From the NCBI GenBank assembly GCA_037043235.1, contig JAWRVZ010000213.1, positions 669,501 to 733,500 on the forward strand: 64,000 nt of DNA, written 5' to 3'. The notes under the pieces are model-generated. The model did not search any database and was not told the DNA's origin. It saw nothing but the letters and a program-made list of their open reading frames with translations. This stretch comes from Rhodeus uyekii. Its lineage: Eukaryota > Chordata > Actinopteri > Cypriniformes > Acheilognathidae. Positions 19,701-28,403 of the stretch are shown one piece after another (the first letter of the stretch is position 1; every line of letters starts with the position of its first letter). The translations under genes and the position numbers were made by a program.

Positions 19701-21774
19701 GTAACATTTGAGACAAAACAGTACATTTACATTTTTGTAGCACTTACATTTTTTAAAATACGTCAATGCAAGTTGCTTTCTGTTAAATCCTCCCAAACAT
19801 GCATTCAAATCTGGTACTAGTTTAACCTTGTCAGTGAAACCAGGGGTTAATGAGTGAAGTGGAAACAGAGCCTCTGTTTGGAGAGAGAGTTAAACCTCAG
19901 TAACGCCACAAGAGTGCAGGAACATAGCGTGCAATGTGTCTTGGACATTTGCGTGCGGTTCACGCTGAAACGGGTGATGTTGTTTTTTAAACACAATTTT
20001 CTTTAACCTGCTATGTGGAACAGACGAAGACGAAACACCGAGATTAAGTGTTTTATCTGAGTTACGATATGTATTTTATGACACCACAGTGTATATAACG
20101 ATATGAATGTGCTGTGCGCGCACCTGAACTTTGAGTTGAAATCAGGGCAAATAATTTTTTACAGGGAATGATCCTGTTCTTCTATATCTCTGTTACCTGC
20201 AGGAAAAGCATGTGATCCTGTGTGTGTGAAAGCTGCTCCAGCTCAGCGTCTCTCCTCCTCAGATCATTGATCTCCTGTTCAAGTCGCTCCAGTCGTCCTT
20301 CAGCTCGACTCACTGCAGTCTTTTCCTGATCTCTGATCCGCTGTGTGACCTCAGAGCGGCTTCTCTCAATGGAGCGGATGAGCTCAGTGAAGATCCTCTC
20401 ACTGTCCTCCACTGCTGTCTGTGCAGAGATCTGTTAGGACACACATCACAATCACACAGAGGCTTCAGTGGGACTGACAGAGGAGAAACCTGACTGACAC
20501 TTCTCAAACTCCTCTTCTTCTCCAGACTCACTTTATGAGACTCCACAGCCTCTCTCAGCTGCTGAAGATCTTTCTCTCTCTGCTGGATCCTCTGCTGGAA
20601 CGACCTCTGCGTCTCCTTCAGCTGCTTCTGCAGCACAAACCAATAACAGAGATGACACTTTATACTGCTGTCACTAAATCATCCTGTGAAGAGTTGAATG
20701 CAGAAACAGGAGAATTGATAACCAATGGCTGTAGGTTCAAACTCCTGAAGTTACTCTTGAATGAATTTGAAGCATAATGCCTGTTTCACACTGCAAGAAG
20801 AAGGTGAAAATAAAAGTGAAACTGACAGAGATTTAGAGTTTCAGACTGAGTGTTTCTGCTGCGTAACAGAGTTGTGACTCTATATGACAAAACTGATTAC
20901 TGGATGATTAGAGTGAGTATTTATGTCAATAACTGCCATCAATGATGCCATCTTAAACAAGGGTGAATATTTTCCATTGATTTATGTTGCTTCGTCAAAG
21001 CCTGTTTTACAATAGTTTGTGTTGATTAATAAGTTTACAGAGCATTTCCCCATATTTTCTGTTAAGTTCAGTGTGGAGCACAAACACTCATCAGTGAAAC
21101 TTCACTTACAGCTACTGTTCATTTCTGCTGACGTCTGCAGTGTGAATGATGTTTCCTGATCATATGGGTGTCAATTAAATAGAGTCAACATTATTTCATA
21201 CCTGTTTCTCTGTCCTCTGTGCTGCAGCTGATACTGTGTCATGGTTTTTATGTTCATCCATCGTACACAACATGCATATAAACTTCTGGTCAGTGCGGCA
21301 GAAAACCTCAAGGAGTTTATCATGTGTTTGGCAGATCATGTCCTGCAGTCGTCCAGTGGCATCAGTCACTTTATGTGGCTTACGAGAGTGATATTCCTCA
21401 TGACGGTCAAAATGAGTTTGACAGAGAGACTCCAGACACACCAGACAGGACTTGACAGCTTTGTGTTTTCTTCCAGTACAGACGTCACACTGCACGTCTC
21501 CAGCTCCAGCGTAACAGTCAGAAGGAAGTTTTGTTTTCTTCAGTTTCTCCACCATTTCAGCCAGAATGGTGTTTTTAGCTAAAGCAGGTCTTGGACTGAA
21601 GGTTTCTCTGCACTGAGGGCAGCTGTAGACTCTCTTCTCATCCTCCTGATCCCAGCAGCCTTTAATACAGATCTTACAGTAACTGTGTCCACAGTTGATG
21701 GTCACTGGATCCTTCAGGAGATCCAGACACACTGGACACATGAACTCATCCTGGGAAAATCTGGCTTCTGCCAT
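10278..21774 (-). CDS. finTRIM-like E3 ubiquitin ligase (RING, B-box, coiled coil, B30.2), six exons
   Basis: A putative fish antiviral TRIM E3 ligase; substrate unknown. Predicted exons on the minus strand: 21774-21202, 20627-20532, 20430-20197, 17869-17710, 17576-17529 and 10798-10278 (573+96+234+160+48+521 = 1632 bases, 543 codons plus stop). Every junction has GT/AG and the joined frame stays open. Domains: C3HC4 RING with C13, C16, C28, H30, C33, C36, C52, C55; two B-boxes at about 93-185; coiled coil about 192-301; linker; PRY-SPRY about 380-543. The 96- and 234-base exons are standard for this family. MAEARF at 21774 is the usual finTRIM start and is preferred over the in-frame Met at 21801. 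The last intron is swollen by a DIRS element and a solo LTR. Which paralogue it is cannot be told from here. Confidence 0.9.
10799..12482 (-). other. Last finTRIM intron, 3' part
   Basis: AT-rich intron sequence that holds the solo LTR at 11056-11833. The rest (10806-11050 and 11839-12482) shows no gene or named repeat. Confidence 0.6.
11056..11833 (-). mobile_element. Solo LTR, 778 bp, 5-bp target duplication
   Basis: Starts TGTCAGG and ends CCTGACA (perfect 7-bp inverted ends), flanked by TTCAT at 11051-11055 and 11834-11838. An ATTAAA poly(A)-like signal read on the minus strand lies near its left end, so the LTR runs in the minus direction. It sits in the last intron of the finTRIM gene, in the same orientation as the gene, and could supply a poly(A) signal or splice sites. 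Confidence 0.85.
12483..12640 (+). repeat. DIRS copy 2, 5' inverted terminal repeat and promoter region
   Basis: GTTCCCTTTCATGGGAAC at the edge is a palindrome. From GCTGCGTCAAAAGCGCTAGG onward the repeat is the inverse of 17330-17455. It carries GTCACGTGA, CCAATGAGAG, GTGACGTCATGA and GCATAAAAG in order, a plausible Pol II promoter. Confidence 0.8.
12748..14230 (+). pseudogene. DIRS copy 2 gag (rearranged)
   Basis: Starts MAEQTFFPCVF with stops soon after. CVVCLGVEQ and ALEGVDCVGC match the zinc-knuckle-like region of copy 1. The segment RSRLAVF… occurs as two diverged copies (near 13070 and 13390), separated by about 150 bases of foreign sequence, and the middle of gag is deleted. The C-terminal part (VPQSASSLKAPALPTKPLRV) resumes at 13770. 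Non-functional. Confidence 0.7.
14600..15600 (+). pseudogene. DIRS copy 2 reverse transcriptase (mutated YxDD)
   Basis: Blocks in order: LVPLVEFQAAW (about 14615), a decayed palm, FAFGGKAYQYRVLPFGLSLSP (about 15080, frame-shifted), then NYVNDWLL at 15197-15220 and LGLRLNTKKSVLSPAQRTTF with the thumb region. The catalytic box reads YVND because codon 15206-15208 is AAC; DIRS elements carry Asp there. With the frame breaks this RT is inactive. Confidence 0.75.
15600..16130 (+). pseudogene. DIRS copy 2 RNase H and following domain
   Basis: Contains ASLTGWGAVL, the usual RNase H opening with its catalytic Asp missing or frame-shifted, followed by ADILSRQEPRLGEWRLHPEV and AQVDLFAS, a region that always follows RNase H in fish DIRS polyproteins. 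Interrupted by stops. Confidence 0.65.
16176..17154 (+). pseudogene. DIRS copy 2 tyrosine recombinase (one frame break)
   Basis: The N-terminal half is open at 16176-16454 (SRAPSTRKLYALKW…VLEFLQERFAAGLSPSTLKV). A frame break near 16450-16580 separates it from the open catalytic half at 16585-17154. Conserved residues are intact: Arg in SLKRVGDLQAL, HSTR, and Tyr in TFMRFYQLDLD. It ends at TGA 17152-17154, directly before the internal complementary region. This is the best-preserved enzyme domain in any of the DIRS copies here. Confidence 0.82.
17205..17285 (+). repeat. DIRS copy 2, internal complementary region
   Basis: GACGCAGCTCGAGTTCCCAT, the complement of the left edge, runs directly into GTCTCGGGTTACGTATGTAA, the complement of the right edge. 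This is the same two-terminus junction as in copy 1. Confidence 0.75.
17300..17500 (+). repeat. DIRS copy 2, 3' inverted terminal repeat
   Basis: Inverse of 12508-12632, ending CATACGTAACCCGAGACG. Contains the same CCAAT, CRE-like and CACGTG series in inverted order. Confidence 0.8.
17529..17576 (-). CDS. finTRIM exon 5 (48 bp)
   Basis: Acceptor CACAG, then VTFINIVPRTRNDFLQ, with donor GTAAGT at 17528-17523. Reading phase 1 in and out. This short exon lies between the coiled-coil linker and the SPRY exon, as in other finTRIMs. DIRS copy 2 begins about 28 bases past its donor. Confidence 0.85.
17710..17869 (-). CDS. finTRIM exon 4 (160 bp)
   Basis: Acceptor TGTAG, then SFQSLSAAPESADVNDNPFS and onward to KKICDR, donor GTAAAG at 17709. 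The protein matches the conserved linker between coiled coil and SPRY of finTRIMs and has no stops. Confidence 0.87.
18206..18847 (-). mobile_element. Solo LTR, 642 bp, 4-bp target duplication
   Basis: Starts TGTTACGG and ends CCATAACA (inverted ends), flanked by TGAT at 18202-18205 and 18848-18851. On the minus strand a TATATAG box lies near 18745. A 4-bp duplication sets it apart from the 5-bp LTRs elsewhere in the window. Orientation is inferred from the TATA box only. Confidence 0.7.
19625..19841. mobile_element. MITE-like inverted-repeat element
   Basis: GGTTTCACAGA at the left end faces TCAGTGAAACC at the right end, each followed inwards by a GGTTTA/TAAACC-type block. About 217 bases, no coding capacity. 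A clear target duplication was not found. Confidence 0.5.
20197..20430 (-). CDS. finTRIM exon 3 (234 bp, coiled coil)
   Basis: Acceptor CTAACAG, then ISAQTAVEDSERIFTELIRS…, ending HMLFLQ with donor GTAACA. Rich in Glu/Arg/Leu heptads (RLERLEQEINDLRRRDAELE), the dimerising coiled coil. 234 bases is the usual size for this exon. Confidence 0.9.
20532..20627 (-). CDS. finTRIM exon 2 (96 bp, coiled coil)
   Basis: Acceptor TGCTGCAG, then KQLKETQRSFQQRIQQREKD…ESHK, donor GTGAGT. 96 bases, phase 0, the standard TRIM coiled-coil exon size. Confidence 0.9.
20628..21201 (-). other. finTRIM intron 1
   Basis: 574-base intron with GTATG donor and TGCAG acceptor. Nothing else recognised. Confidence 0.6.
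21202..21774 (-). CDS. finTRIM exon 1: RING and B-boxes
   Basis: 191 codons. RING finger CPVCLDLLKDPVTINCGHSY…CPQC (residues 13-55, all eight zinc ligands present) binds E2 enzymes. B-box 1 spans about 93-135 (CDVCTGRKHKAVKSCLVC) and B-box 2 about 150-185 (ICQTHDKLLEVFCRTDQKFI). Donor CAG|GTATG at 21201. Confidence 0.92.
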
Positions 21775-22449
21775 TGTACTGCATGAGACACACAAACACA
21801 CAACAGCTCAACTGCACTTCAGTTTCTGTTTCTCTGAACTCACATGATTCCTGTTTCCTAGTTCTGTGTTTGAGTGACGTGTGAAAAACAGGTTTGTCTG
21901 CAAGTCTGCAAAACAGGTTCCATGTTCAGTTTCAGCCAGACGCACATATATTCTGGATGTTATTTCTGATGCAAAACCTGTCTCAGGTAATTCAGGTGTT
22001 CAGTAATTGATTGAGTTGTTTCACCTTATTATTATCTGTTATTCTTTGTGGTTGTTGCGAGCATTATATGTACAAAATTAAAAAGAGAAATCTATCCTCT
22101 CATGCACGATCAAACACCTGTGTCTTGTTGCAGTAACTTTAATTAATCAATTTTGTCATATTACAAGTTAAAGGTAATGAAGACAAACAGAAAGTTTAAC
22201 TTTTAAGATTAAACTTGACCTTCATTTTATTCATAGTGCAAAAGTCAACATTTCTCATCAGCATCAGAGTACATAGTGTTATTACAAATACATAATGTTA
22301 TTTTCTATATAATATATAACGCACACAGTGTTTTTGTCGAGTCAGAGCTCTTTATCTGTCAATCACTTGATTTTAATATAAAAAATGAACTAAATCAATG
22401 ATGACTTGGAAAGGGTGTCAGAAAAAGTGGCTTGGAGTGTGAAGTCTTA
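21775..22449 (-). other. finTRIM 5' flank
   Basis: Upstream region and likely first untranslated sequence. It contains the ISRE-like site at 21821-21832. No clear TATA box near it. Beyond about 21900 nothing is recognised. Confidence 0.5.
21821..21832 (-). promoter_or_regulatory. ISRE-like interferon response site
   Basis: On the gene's strand the sequence is GAAACAGAAACT, a full match to GAAANNGAAACT, the core bound by IRF/ISGF3 factors. It lies 47 bases upstream of the ATG at 21774, where a proximal promoter or leader would be. finTRIM genes are known to be induced by virus and interferon, so the site fits the gene. Confidence 0.65.
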
Positions 22450-22760
22450 GAGCTGAACCTTGACTAACTGGGGCCCAGGTCAGGAAGCAGACAAACTGGC
22501 TAAACCGACCGTCTGCTAGCTGTCTCACGTCACAGAGGTCAGATAAATTCCAACACATAGAGACCTTTTCACCTAGATATCATCCTATAGAGACTGTGTC
22601 TGTTCCCCAAGTTGGCAAATACAAAAAACTCTCAAAACCGTTTAAGGGTAAAAATTTAATTGATTTACAAACAACTAAGAGCGGATATAACACAAATGAT
22701 AAAGCTTGGGTTACTGAATATACGATCCCTTTCCTCAAAAGCACTTATTGTAAATGATAT

Positions 22761-23238
22761 TGTAACAGACGGACTCACAGGCAGAGATCCAATTGCTTGT
22801 CTTTATTAAGAGTGGTCGTACGGGCAGAAGGTCTGAGCAAACAGAGATCATACATAGACGGTAAATCCAGGCGAGTAATCGAGACAGGCAGAAGACAATC
22901 TTTAACGATATTCCAGGTACAGGTCGGGGCAGGCAGAGAAGGATCAGAAACGGGCAAACACGCAGAACTAGTAGAAACAGACAGGAATAATAAACGCTTA
23001 GAAATATCAACCGGGGCTCAACAAGACTTTGCGGTGAGTGTATGGGTGAAGCAGTCCTTTATAGTCCAGGTGATGATAAACAGGTGGTGTGACAAACAGT
23101 GATGGAGTCCAGCTGGTGTGTGTGTAATCAGTCCAGTGTGATGGTTGCTGGGAAATGTAGTGTGTAGTGTAGAGTCAGAATATGTGTGAGCTCCCTCTGG
23201 TGGCCAGGGAGGGGAGCACAGAGCTCATATTCATAACA
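22761..23238 (-). mobile_element. Solo LTR, 478 bp, 5-bp target duplication
   Basis: Starts TGTAACAG and ends TTCATAACA, flanked by GATAT at 22756-22760 and 23239-23243. A minus-strand AATAAA near 22802 marks the poly(A) site, so the LTR runs leftward. It splits the LINE endonuclease frame; removing it with one GATAT restores the LINE sequence. Confidence 0.85.
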
Positions 23239-23584
23239 GATATGATTACAGATCATAAACTAGATGCTGTGTTTGACAGAAACCTAGCTAAAGCCAGATG
23301 ATTACATTACTGTAAATGAGTCCACCCCTCAAGATTACTGTTATAAACATGAGCCTCGTCTGAAAGGTAAAGGAGGAGGTGTTGCTGTAATTTATAGTAA
23401 CACCATCAGTAAAGGTCTAATTTGAAATATAATTCTTTTGAAGTGATGGTCCTGAATGTAAAATTATCTAGTGAAAGTAATTCCTGTTTAACTTTTGTGC
23501 TGGCTATTCTATACAGGCCACCAGGGCACCATACAGACTTTATCAAATAATTTTCTGATTTTCTCTCAGACTTAGTAATGTCTG

Positions 23585-23896
23585 TGTTACACTAATGCGG
23601 AGTGAGGCGCGGAGACTCGGAATCCAAAACAGAAATACTTTAATTATAACGGAAAACAAAATAGCACATGGGAGTGCAAAAAACCACAGGAAGCATCCAC
23701 ACACAAATCAAACCACATAACATTAACTACTGACAATCTGGGGAGTGAACAAGGAGAACTTAAATACTGGCAATGATTAAACTGAAACACAAAACACCTG
23801 TGACTAATAAGTGATGAAGGGAATGGTGAGAAAAGGAACAGACAACATGTGACCACGAAATAACAAAATTAAAGTCCAAGGTGACTGAACGTGACA
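23585..23896 (-). repeat. LTR (3' LTR) of a chimeric LTR element
   Basis: 312 bases from TGTTACAC to ACGTGACA. Followed on + by a long C run (23899-23912), which on the minus strand is a G-rich polypurine tract directly before the LTR, as expected at the 3' end of an LTR element. Inserted in the LINE endonuclease region. Confidence 0.65.
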
Positions 23897-24084
23897 TTAC
23901 CCCCCCCCCCCCTTTGCCCCACCCGCCCTCAAAGTCAAATTACTACCCCCCCCCCCCCCCCCCTCCCGGGTGACCGTCGGGAGGCCTAGGTGGTCTTTGG
24001 ATGGAGGCCAAAGGGTCTTCAGGCACCGGCAGGGCGAGGAGCACGGGCGGGGCCGGCAGGGCCGGCTGCACAGGCGGAGGCTCT

Positions 24085-24195
24085 GGCGGCCGGATCTCGG
24101 GCGCAGGCTCTGGTGGGCGGATCTCGGGCGCAGGCTCTGGCGGGCCGATCTCGGGTGCAGGCTCTGGCAGGCCGATCTCGGGCGGACTTGGGAGA
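24085..24195. repeat. 27-bp tandem repeat, about 4 units
   Basis: Units of the form GATCTCGGGYGCAGGCTCTG, 27 bases each, so a 9-residue repeat in any frame. Part of the internal region of the LTR element. Confidence 0.75.
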
Positions 24196-24215
24196 GGATC
24201 TGGCAGGGCCCAGGC

Positions 24216-24500
24216 GAACAGATCGTCCTCGTTGTCACTGGCCTAGGAGATCAGATCGTCCTCGTCATCACTGGCACAGGAGATCAGATTGTCCTCGTCG
24301 TCACTGGCCCAGGAGATCAGATCGTCCTCGTCGTCACTGGCCCAGGAGATCAGATCGTTCTCGTCGTCCCTGGCCCAGGAGATCAGATCGTCCTCGTCGT
24401 CCCTGGCCCAGGAGATCAGATCGTCCTCGTCGTCTCTGGCCCAGGAGAACAGACCGTCCTCGTCGTCACTGGCCCAGGAGAACAGACCAAACTCGTTGCT
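24216..24500 (-). repeat. 33-bp tandem repeat, about 8 units
   Basis: Units of the form CAGATCGTCCTCGTCGTCAC with a 33-base period. On the minus strand each unit encodes an 11-residue repeat such as CSPGPVTTRT. The repeats form the C-terminal end of the minus-strand frame at 24946-24416. Confidence 0.8.
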
Positions 24501-24946
24501 GGCCTCGGAATCAGTTCATTTGCGCCCGGGTAGTATAATCCATTCGCGGCCGCGTAATATAATCCATTACCGGCCGGGAGATACAGTCCACTCCCGGCCA
24601 TCGAGAGCGCTGAAGCAGGCGCTATCTTGCAGGCAACGGGCGCATGAGTGTGTGGATGAACTGTGGGCGCGAATGTAGATCGACCAGCGAGACTGACTGG
24701 TCCGGGCTGCACTCCAGCGGGCGCAGAGTCATCCCCACGAGGAGCGGGCGTTGAGGCAGAGTGGCGCGCTTCTACTGCTGGTGGAGAAACTGGCGGGTTT
24801 GGCTCCATTCCAGCAAAGTCTTTATAGGCGACAAACCTGGTCAGTAGTTCTGTTACACTAATGGCTGAAGCTGGCATGATGAAGTGAATGGTGATGAAGG
24901 GAATGGTGAGAAAAGGAACAGACAACATGTGACCACGAAATAACAA
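24416..24946 (-). CDS. Pro/Ala-rich LTR-element ORF of unknown role
   Basis: About 160-176 codons on the minus strand, with a possible internal start at MPASAISVTELLTRF (24876). It continues through Pro/Ala-rich sequence, two or three YYxGANGLY-like repeats, and the 11-residue PGPxTTRT repeats. Its place behind a partial LTR suggests a gag-like or accessory frame, but no catalytic motif is visible. Repeats alone could keep it open. Confidence 0.3.
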   Translation of the reverse strand: MLFRGHMLSVPFLTIPFITIHFIMPASAISVTELLTRFVAYKDFAGMEPNPPVSPPAVEARHSASTPAPRGDDSAPAGVQPGPVSLAGRSTFAPTVHPHTHAPVACKIAPASALSMAGSGLYLPAGNGLYYAAANGLYYPGANELIPRPATSLVCSPGPVTTRTVCSPGPETTRTI

Positions 24947-25211
24947 AATAAAAGTCCAAGGTGACTGAACGTGACATTACCCCCCCCCCCCGGAAGGCGC
25001 GACCTCGCGCCGAAGAGAGTTCAGAGCAGGGTGGGGGGGTGGGCACCCTGGAGACCGGGTGTCCAGAGTCATGGAGGTCTCCAGGGTGGTACCGGGGCCA
25101 AGGGGAACCAGGGAGGTACAGGAGTCCAGGGCGGTATGAGAACCAGAAAGTATGAGCATATTAGCCCAGTTCTGTCAAACCTGCACTGGCTTCCTATTAA
25201 ACACTGAATAC

Positions 25212-25549
25212 TGTAAGCCTCAGTTCCTATTGCGCTTCCACTGCGCGAGTGTGCAATGCGGAGAGACCAGGAGACTCAGAGTTTAAACCAAAACACTTTA
25301 ATCAAAAAAGCAAACAGAAAACAGCACACGAGGCTGCAAAACACGGGGCAGAACATCCACACCCTCAGAACTAAGATTACTACATATGAAGACTGACAAT
25401 GACAAGGGCTAACACAAGGGTTTAAATACACGAGGAGATTACAGACAGGTGTCGAACTAAATAGGTAATCAACAAATTGGACAGACGAGGGAAGGAATGG
25501 GGAGACATGGGGAAACCCGGAAGTGAACAGACGTGACGCAACTGTGACA
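25212..25549 (-). mobile_element. Solo LTR, 338 bp, 5-bp target duplication
   Basis: Starts TGTAAGCC and ends ACTGTGACA, flanked by AATAC at 25207-25211 and 25550-25554. It splits the LINE C-terminal frame between LPIKH and FKILLITYKAL. Part of its sequence (AATGCGGAG…GGAGACTC) resembles the LTR at 23585, so the two may be related. Confidence 0.85.
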
Positions 25550-26513
25550 AATACATTTTAAAATCTTGCTAATTACTTACAAAGCATTAGAAAAATGGTT
25601 TAGCTCCCCAGTACTTGAGCGATCTCTTACCACATTATAGTCCTTCATGTCTATTGCGATCCCAAAATACTGACCAGCTTATAATACCTAGAATATCAAA
25701 GGCAACTGCTGGCGGTCGATCCTTTTCCTATTTAGCTCCTAAACTCTGGAACAGTCTTCCTATTACAGTTCGGGAAGCAAACACACTCTGTCAGTTTAAT
25801 TCTAGACTAAAAACACATCTCTTCAACCTGGCATACACATAACACATTATACATAAATTTTTAATCCAAATCATGTAAAATGATTGTTAGGCTGCATAAT
25901 TTAGGTCAGCCGGAACCGGGAACATTCCCATAACATCTGATGTACTCTATACATCAGAAGAAAAATGGCATCTACGCTGATATTATTTTCTGTTTATTCC
26001 GAGGTCACCATGGTCAGGAAGGACCTGCACCTGGACACGAGTACAACACTGCCCTGAAGTGTCTGCAGAGACCGTGACTCTACTAGACCCTCCCTTGTGA
26101 CGATCATGAACCCATCTCCAACCAGACCAAATTGGACTTCATATTGGACTTGAATTGTTGTCAATATAATAATCATGCACTGTTTGGCTGTCGGGCCAGA
26201 GGAGAACTGGTCCCCCGACTGAGCCTTGTTTCTCCCAAGGTTTTTTCTCCATTCTGTTCTTCATTCATTACGTCACCTGCCGGAGTTTTGGTTCCTTGCT
26301 GCTGTCGCCTATGGCTTGCTCAGTTGGGGAAACTTAACACTTAAAATTCATCAAATGAGTCTATTGTATTGATTTGCGTGCTCTTTTAAGGCTGCTGTTC
26401 AGCCAAACAATCTTTGTTTATATTGTTTTTCCTGTGACCACTGTAAAGCTGCTTTGAAACAATCTACATTGTAAAAAGGGCTATATAAATAAAGGTGACT
26501 TGACTTGACTTGA

Positions 26514-27271
26514 AGCTGTAGTAACTGCGCTCTTTCAAGAACATGCATTTAGTGCATATAGAGAGTGAGGAAAGTGTTTGAATCATAATCTTTGAGCACA
26601 GTTTAGTTTGATAAAGTTTACCCTCTTTAACTTTAACTTAATGTTGTTAAAGTGAACGAATGAAGCAAACTGTTTGCTCAAATATCCACAAAATTAAAAA
26701 CAACACTGAAATAAGTGGTTTATCTGTCAATCAGATGCGTGTGAAATTTGTTAGTTTTCTTATACACATTTACTTTTAACTTCTCTGGGAATGTCAATGG
26801 ACCCATTTTAGATGCGTCAAATTACAACAACAGTGGTTTCATTTATAGTGTAAGGCAGACGAGAACCTTCCCTGAGATTCATCAGTCCAAGACGTTCCCA
26901 AGATGCACCATGCTGTTTAACACACACCTCACTCTCACAGTTAAATTATCAGAGGACTTTCCAGAGATGCATCAAAGAAGTCAAAGAAGTGTTGAACAGC
27001 TCTTAATACACATCTCCTTGCTTTCACCCCCCCCCCCCCCCCCTTTTCTCTCATCTCTTCTCTCAAAATGGTGAAATGGTCTGAAACTCACCCACATAAG
27101 AATGTGAAAGATGATCATACAATGTAATAGATGTTTGGAATTTTTTGAAATGTGTAAGTGTGACTGGTACAAAGGTCTTATTCCCATGAGAAGCAAACCA
27201 AAAAGCTTTAAAGGTTAAAGAGTTTAGTAATGTCTGGCTTATTGGCATGGGTTTGGGTTTACCCCTCCTAA
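26514..27271. other. No gene recognised
   Basis: Between the LINE tail and the Harbinger-like element. Contains a run of about 18 C at 27028-27045. No frame with a recognisable domain. Confidence 0.5.
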
Positions 27272-27879
27272 GGCCACGTCCACACGAGAACGGTGCATTC
27301 CCTAACCGCTCTTTTTTTCCCTTCGTTCTAAAAAAAAATGCCATAAACACGGCGTCGGCGCAAGAAATCTCAGCGTCCACACGAGAACACTGAAACCGAC
27401 TGAGAACGGTGTAGTATATATGCCAGACCAGTATGTGGCGCTGTAATTCTGCCACAGATACACACTATACACGGAGAAGAAGAGTTTGAGCATGCGCACA
27501 ACCTTGCGCGCTGAATATTTACAGACGTGCACTGCTGCAAATGACACGGAGCGATTGCCCTGTTGCATTGTAATTCTTGATTTTATATTGTTTGCCCTGC
27601 ACTATATGTTGTGCGCACTGCTGCACTTTATACCTGTTTTTTCAGGTTATTTTTAATTGTTCTATTTTCCAATAAAAACCAGTTCTTGAATTTTTGCTCT
27701 CATTTATTTTCACTTGACATATTCAATACAACACTTTCAAAATAAACATTAGTACATTTTCAAAAAGGTAAATACTGTAAAAAAAAAAAAACAGAACAAA
27801 ACTTGATGGCCAGCATTTTTAAGGGTCAAGGTACTTTGTGAGTACTCTCCTCACTCTCTTTCCCTCTCCCTCGTTACAG

Positions 27880-28403
27880 TCTGTGAAGCCTTTTCAGTGC
27901 AGCATATCTGGCTTTGAGACGAACAAAAGCACACTCGTGTCCACAATCTGTTTTTTCAGAGGAGGGATCTGGCCAGTCAAGTACAGGTTTAGCTTTGAAT
28001 TAGCAAAACCCCGTGCACCGTGTACACTCCCGGGCCACTTTATCACAACATCCATAAATCTGATTGATAGAATCTTTGCCTTTCCTGTTGATGTAGTCCA
28101 GTGGTCCCCAACCCCGATCCATGGATGAAATGGTACCGGGCCGCGGATCGAATTCGCGGACCGGTCCGTGAGCTGCTACAAGCGGCTGTGACGCTGCTGC
28201 TTTAGCAACAAGGAAGTGTGTTTAATCTCGCGCGGACTCGCTCAACAAACTGAAGCCTGCACCGGTCCGCGGCAAAATTTTCACGCGTTTACCGGTCCGT
28301 GGCACAAAAAAGTTTGGGGACCACTGATGTAGTCCATCGAGTTGGCAGACAGCTGCTTGATTTCTATGCGTGTGCCGTCGACCGCTCCCAAACACTGTGG
28401 CAT
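27880..28403 (-). pseudogene. Harbinger transposase (HARBI1-like) fragment
   Basis: On the minus strand from 28403: MPQCLGAVDGTRIEIKQLSA, NSMDY, then after the MITE INRKGKDSIN, and in another frame VVIKWPGSVHGAR. GAVDGTxI with the first catalytic Asp and the YINRKG and WPGS.HDSR-like blocks are typical of the DDE domain of PIF/Harbinger transposases. Frameshifts and the MITE inactivate it. Confidence 0.7.
28099..28326. mobile_element. hAT-type MITE, 228 bp, 8-bp target duplication
   Basis: Ends CAGTGGTCCCCAACC and AAGTTTGGGGACCACTG, inverted repeats typical of non-autonomous hAT elements. Flanked by ATGTAGTC at 28091-28098 and 28327-28334. Removing it with one copy rejoins MDY and INRKG of the Harbinger transposase, so it inserted after the host element. 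Confidence 0.9.

Larger units (their letters stand above)
17870..20196 (-). other. finTRIM intron 3
   Basis: 2.3-kb AT-rich intron holding a solo LTR (18206-18847) and a small MITE (about 19625-19841). No other gene seen. Confidence 0.6.
23585..25152 (-). mobile_element. Rearranged LTR element with two LTR/polypurine ends
   Basis: The last ~90 bases of the LTR plus polypurine tract (23812-23912) recur almost unchanged at 24890-24992. On the minus strand the order is therefore internal sequence, polypurine tract, partial LTR, internal ORF, polypurine tract, full LTR. This looks like a tandem insertion joined by recombination or template switching, then trimmed. The right end, near 25152, abuts LINE sequence with no visible target duplication. 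Confidence 0.55.
22450..26513 (+). mobile_element. L2-like LINE, internally deleted, with three LTR insertions
   Basis: 5' leader about 22450-22640. Endonuclease part at 22690-22760 and 23244-23580: LLNIRSLSSKALI, then DYITLNESTPQD, GKGGGVAVIYSN and LAILYRPPGHHTDF in broken frames. The RT core is absent. The C-terminal end is at 25153-25206 and 25555-25850: ISPVLSNLHWLPIKH, then FKILLITYKALEKWF and GGRSFSYLAPKLWNSLP. The 3' UTR runs to about 26513 and ends with the tail AAGCTGCTTTGAAACAATCT… and a GACTT simple repeat. Host sequence resumes cleanly after two of the LTRs, proving they are insertions. Confidence 0.8.

Noticed and set aside
21775..21801. Longer finTRIM start at 21801 (MCLCVSCST…)
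   Set aside because: Adds nine residues not typical of the family; MAEARF at 21774 is the usual start.
23970..24538. Overlapping plus-strand frames of 130-190 codons
   Set aside because: Three frames are open together because 27- and 33-base repeats lack stops in several frames. The minus-strand frame fits the element orientation better.
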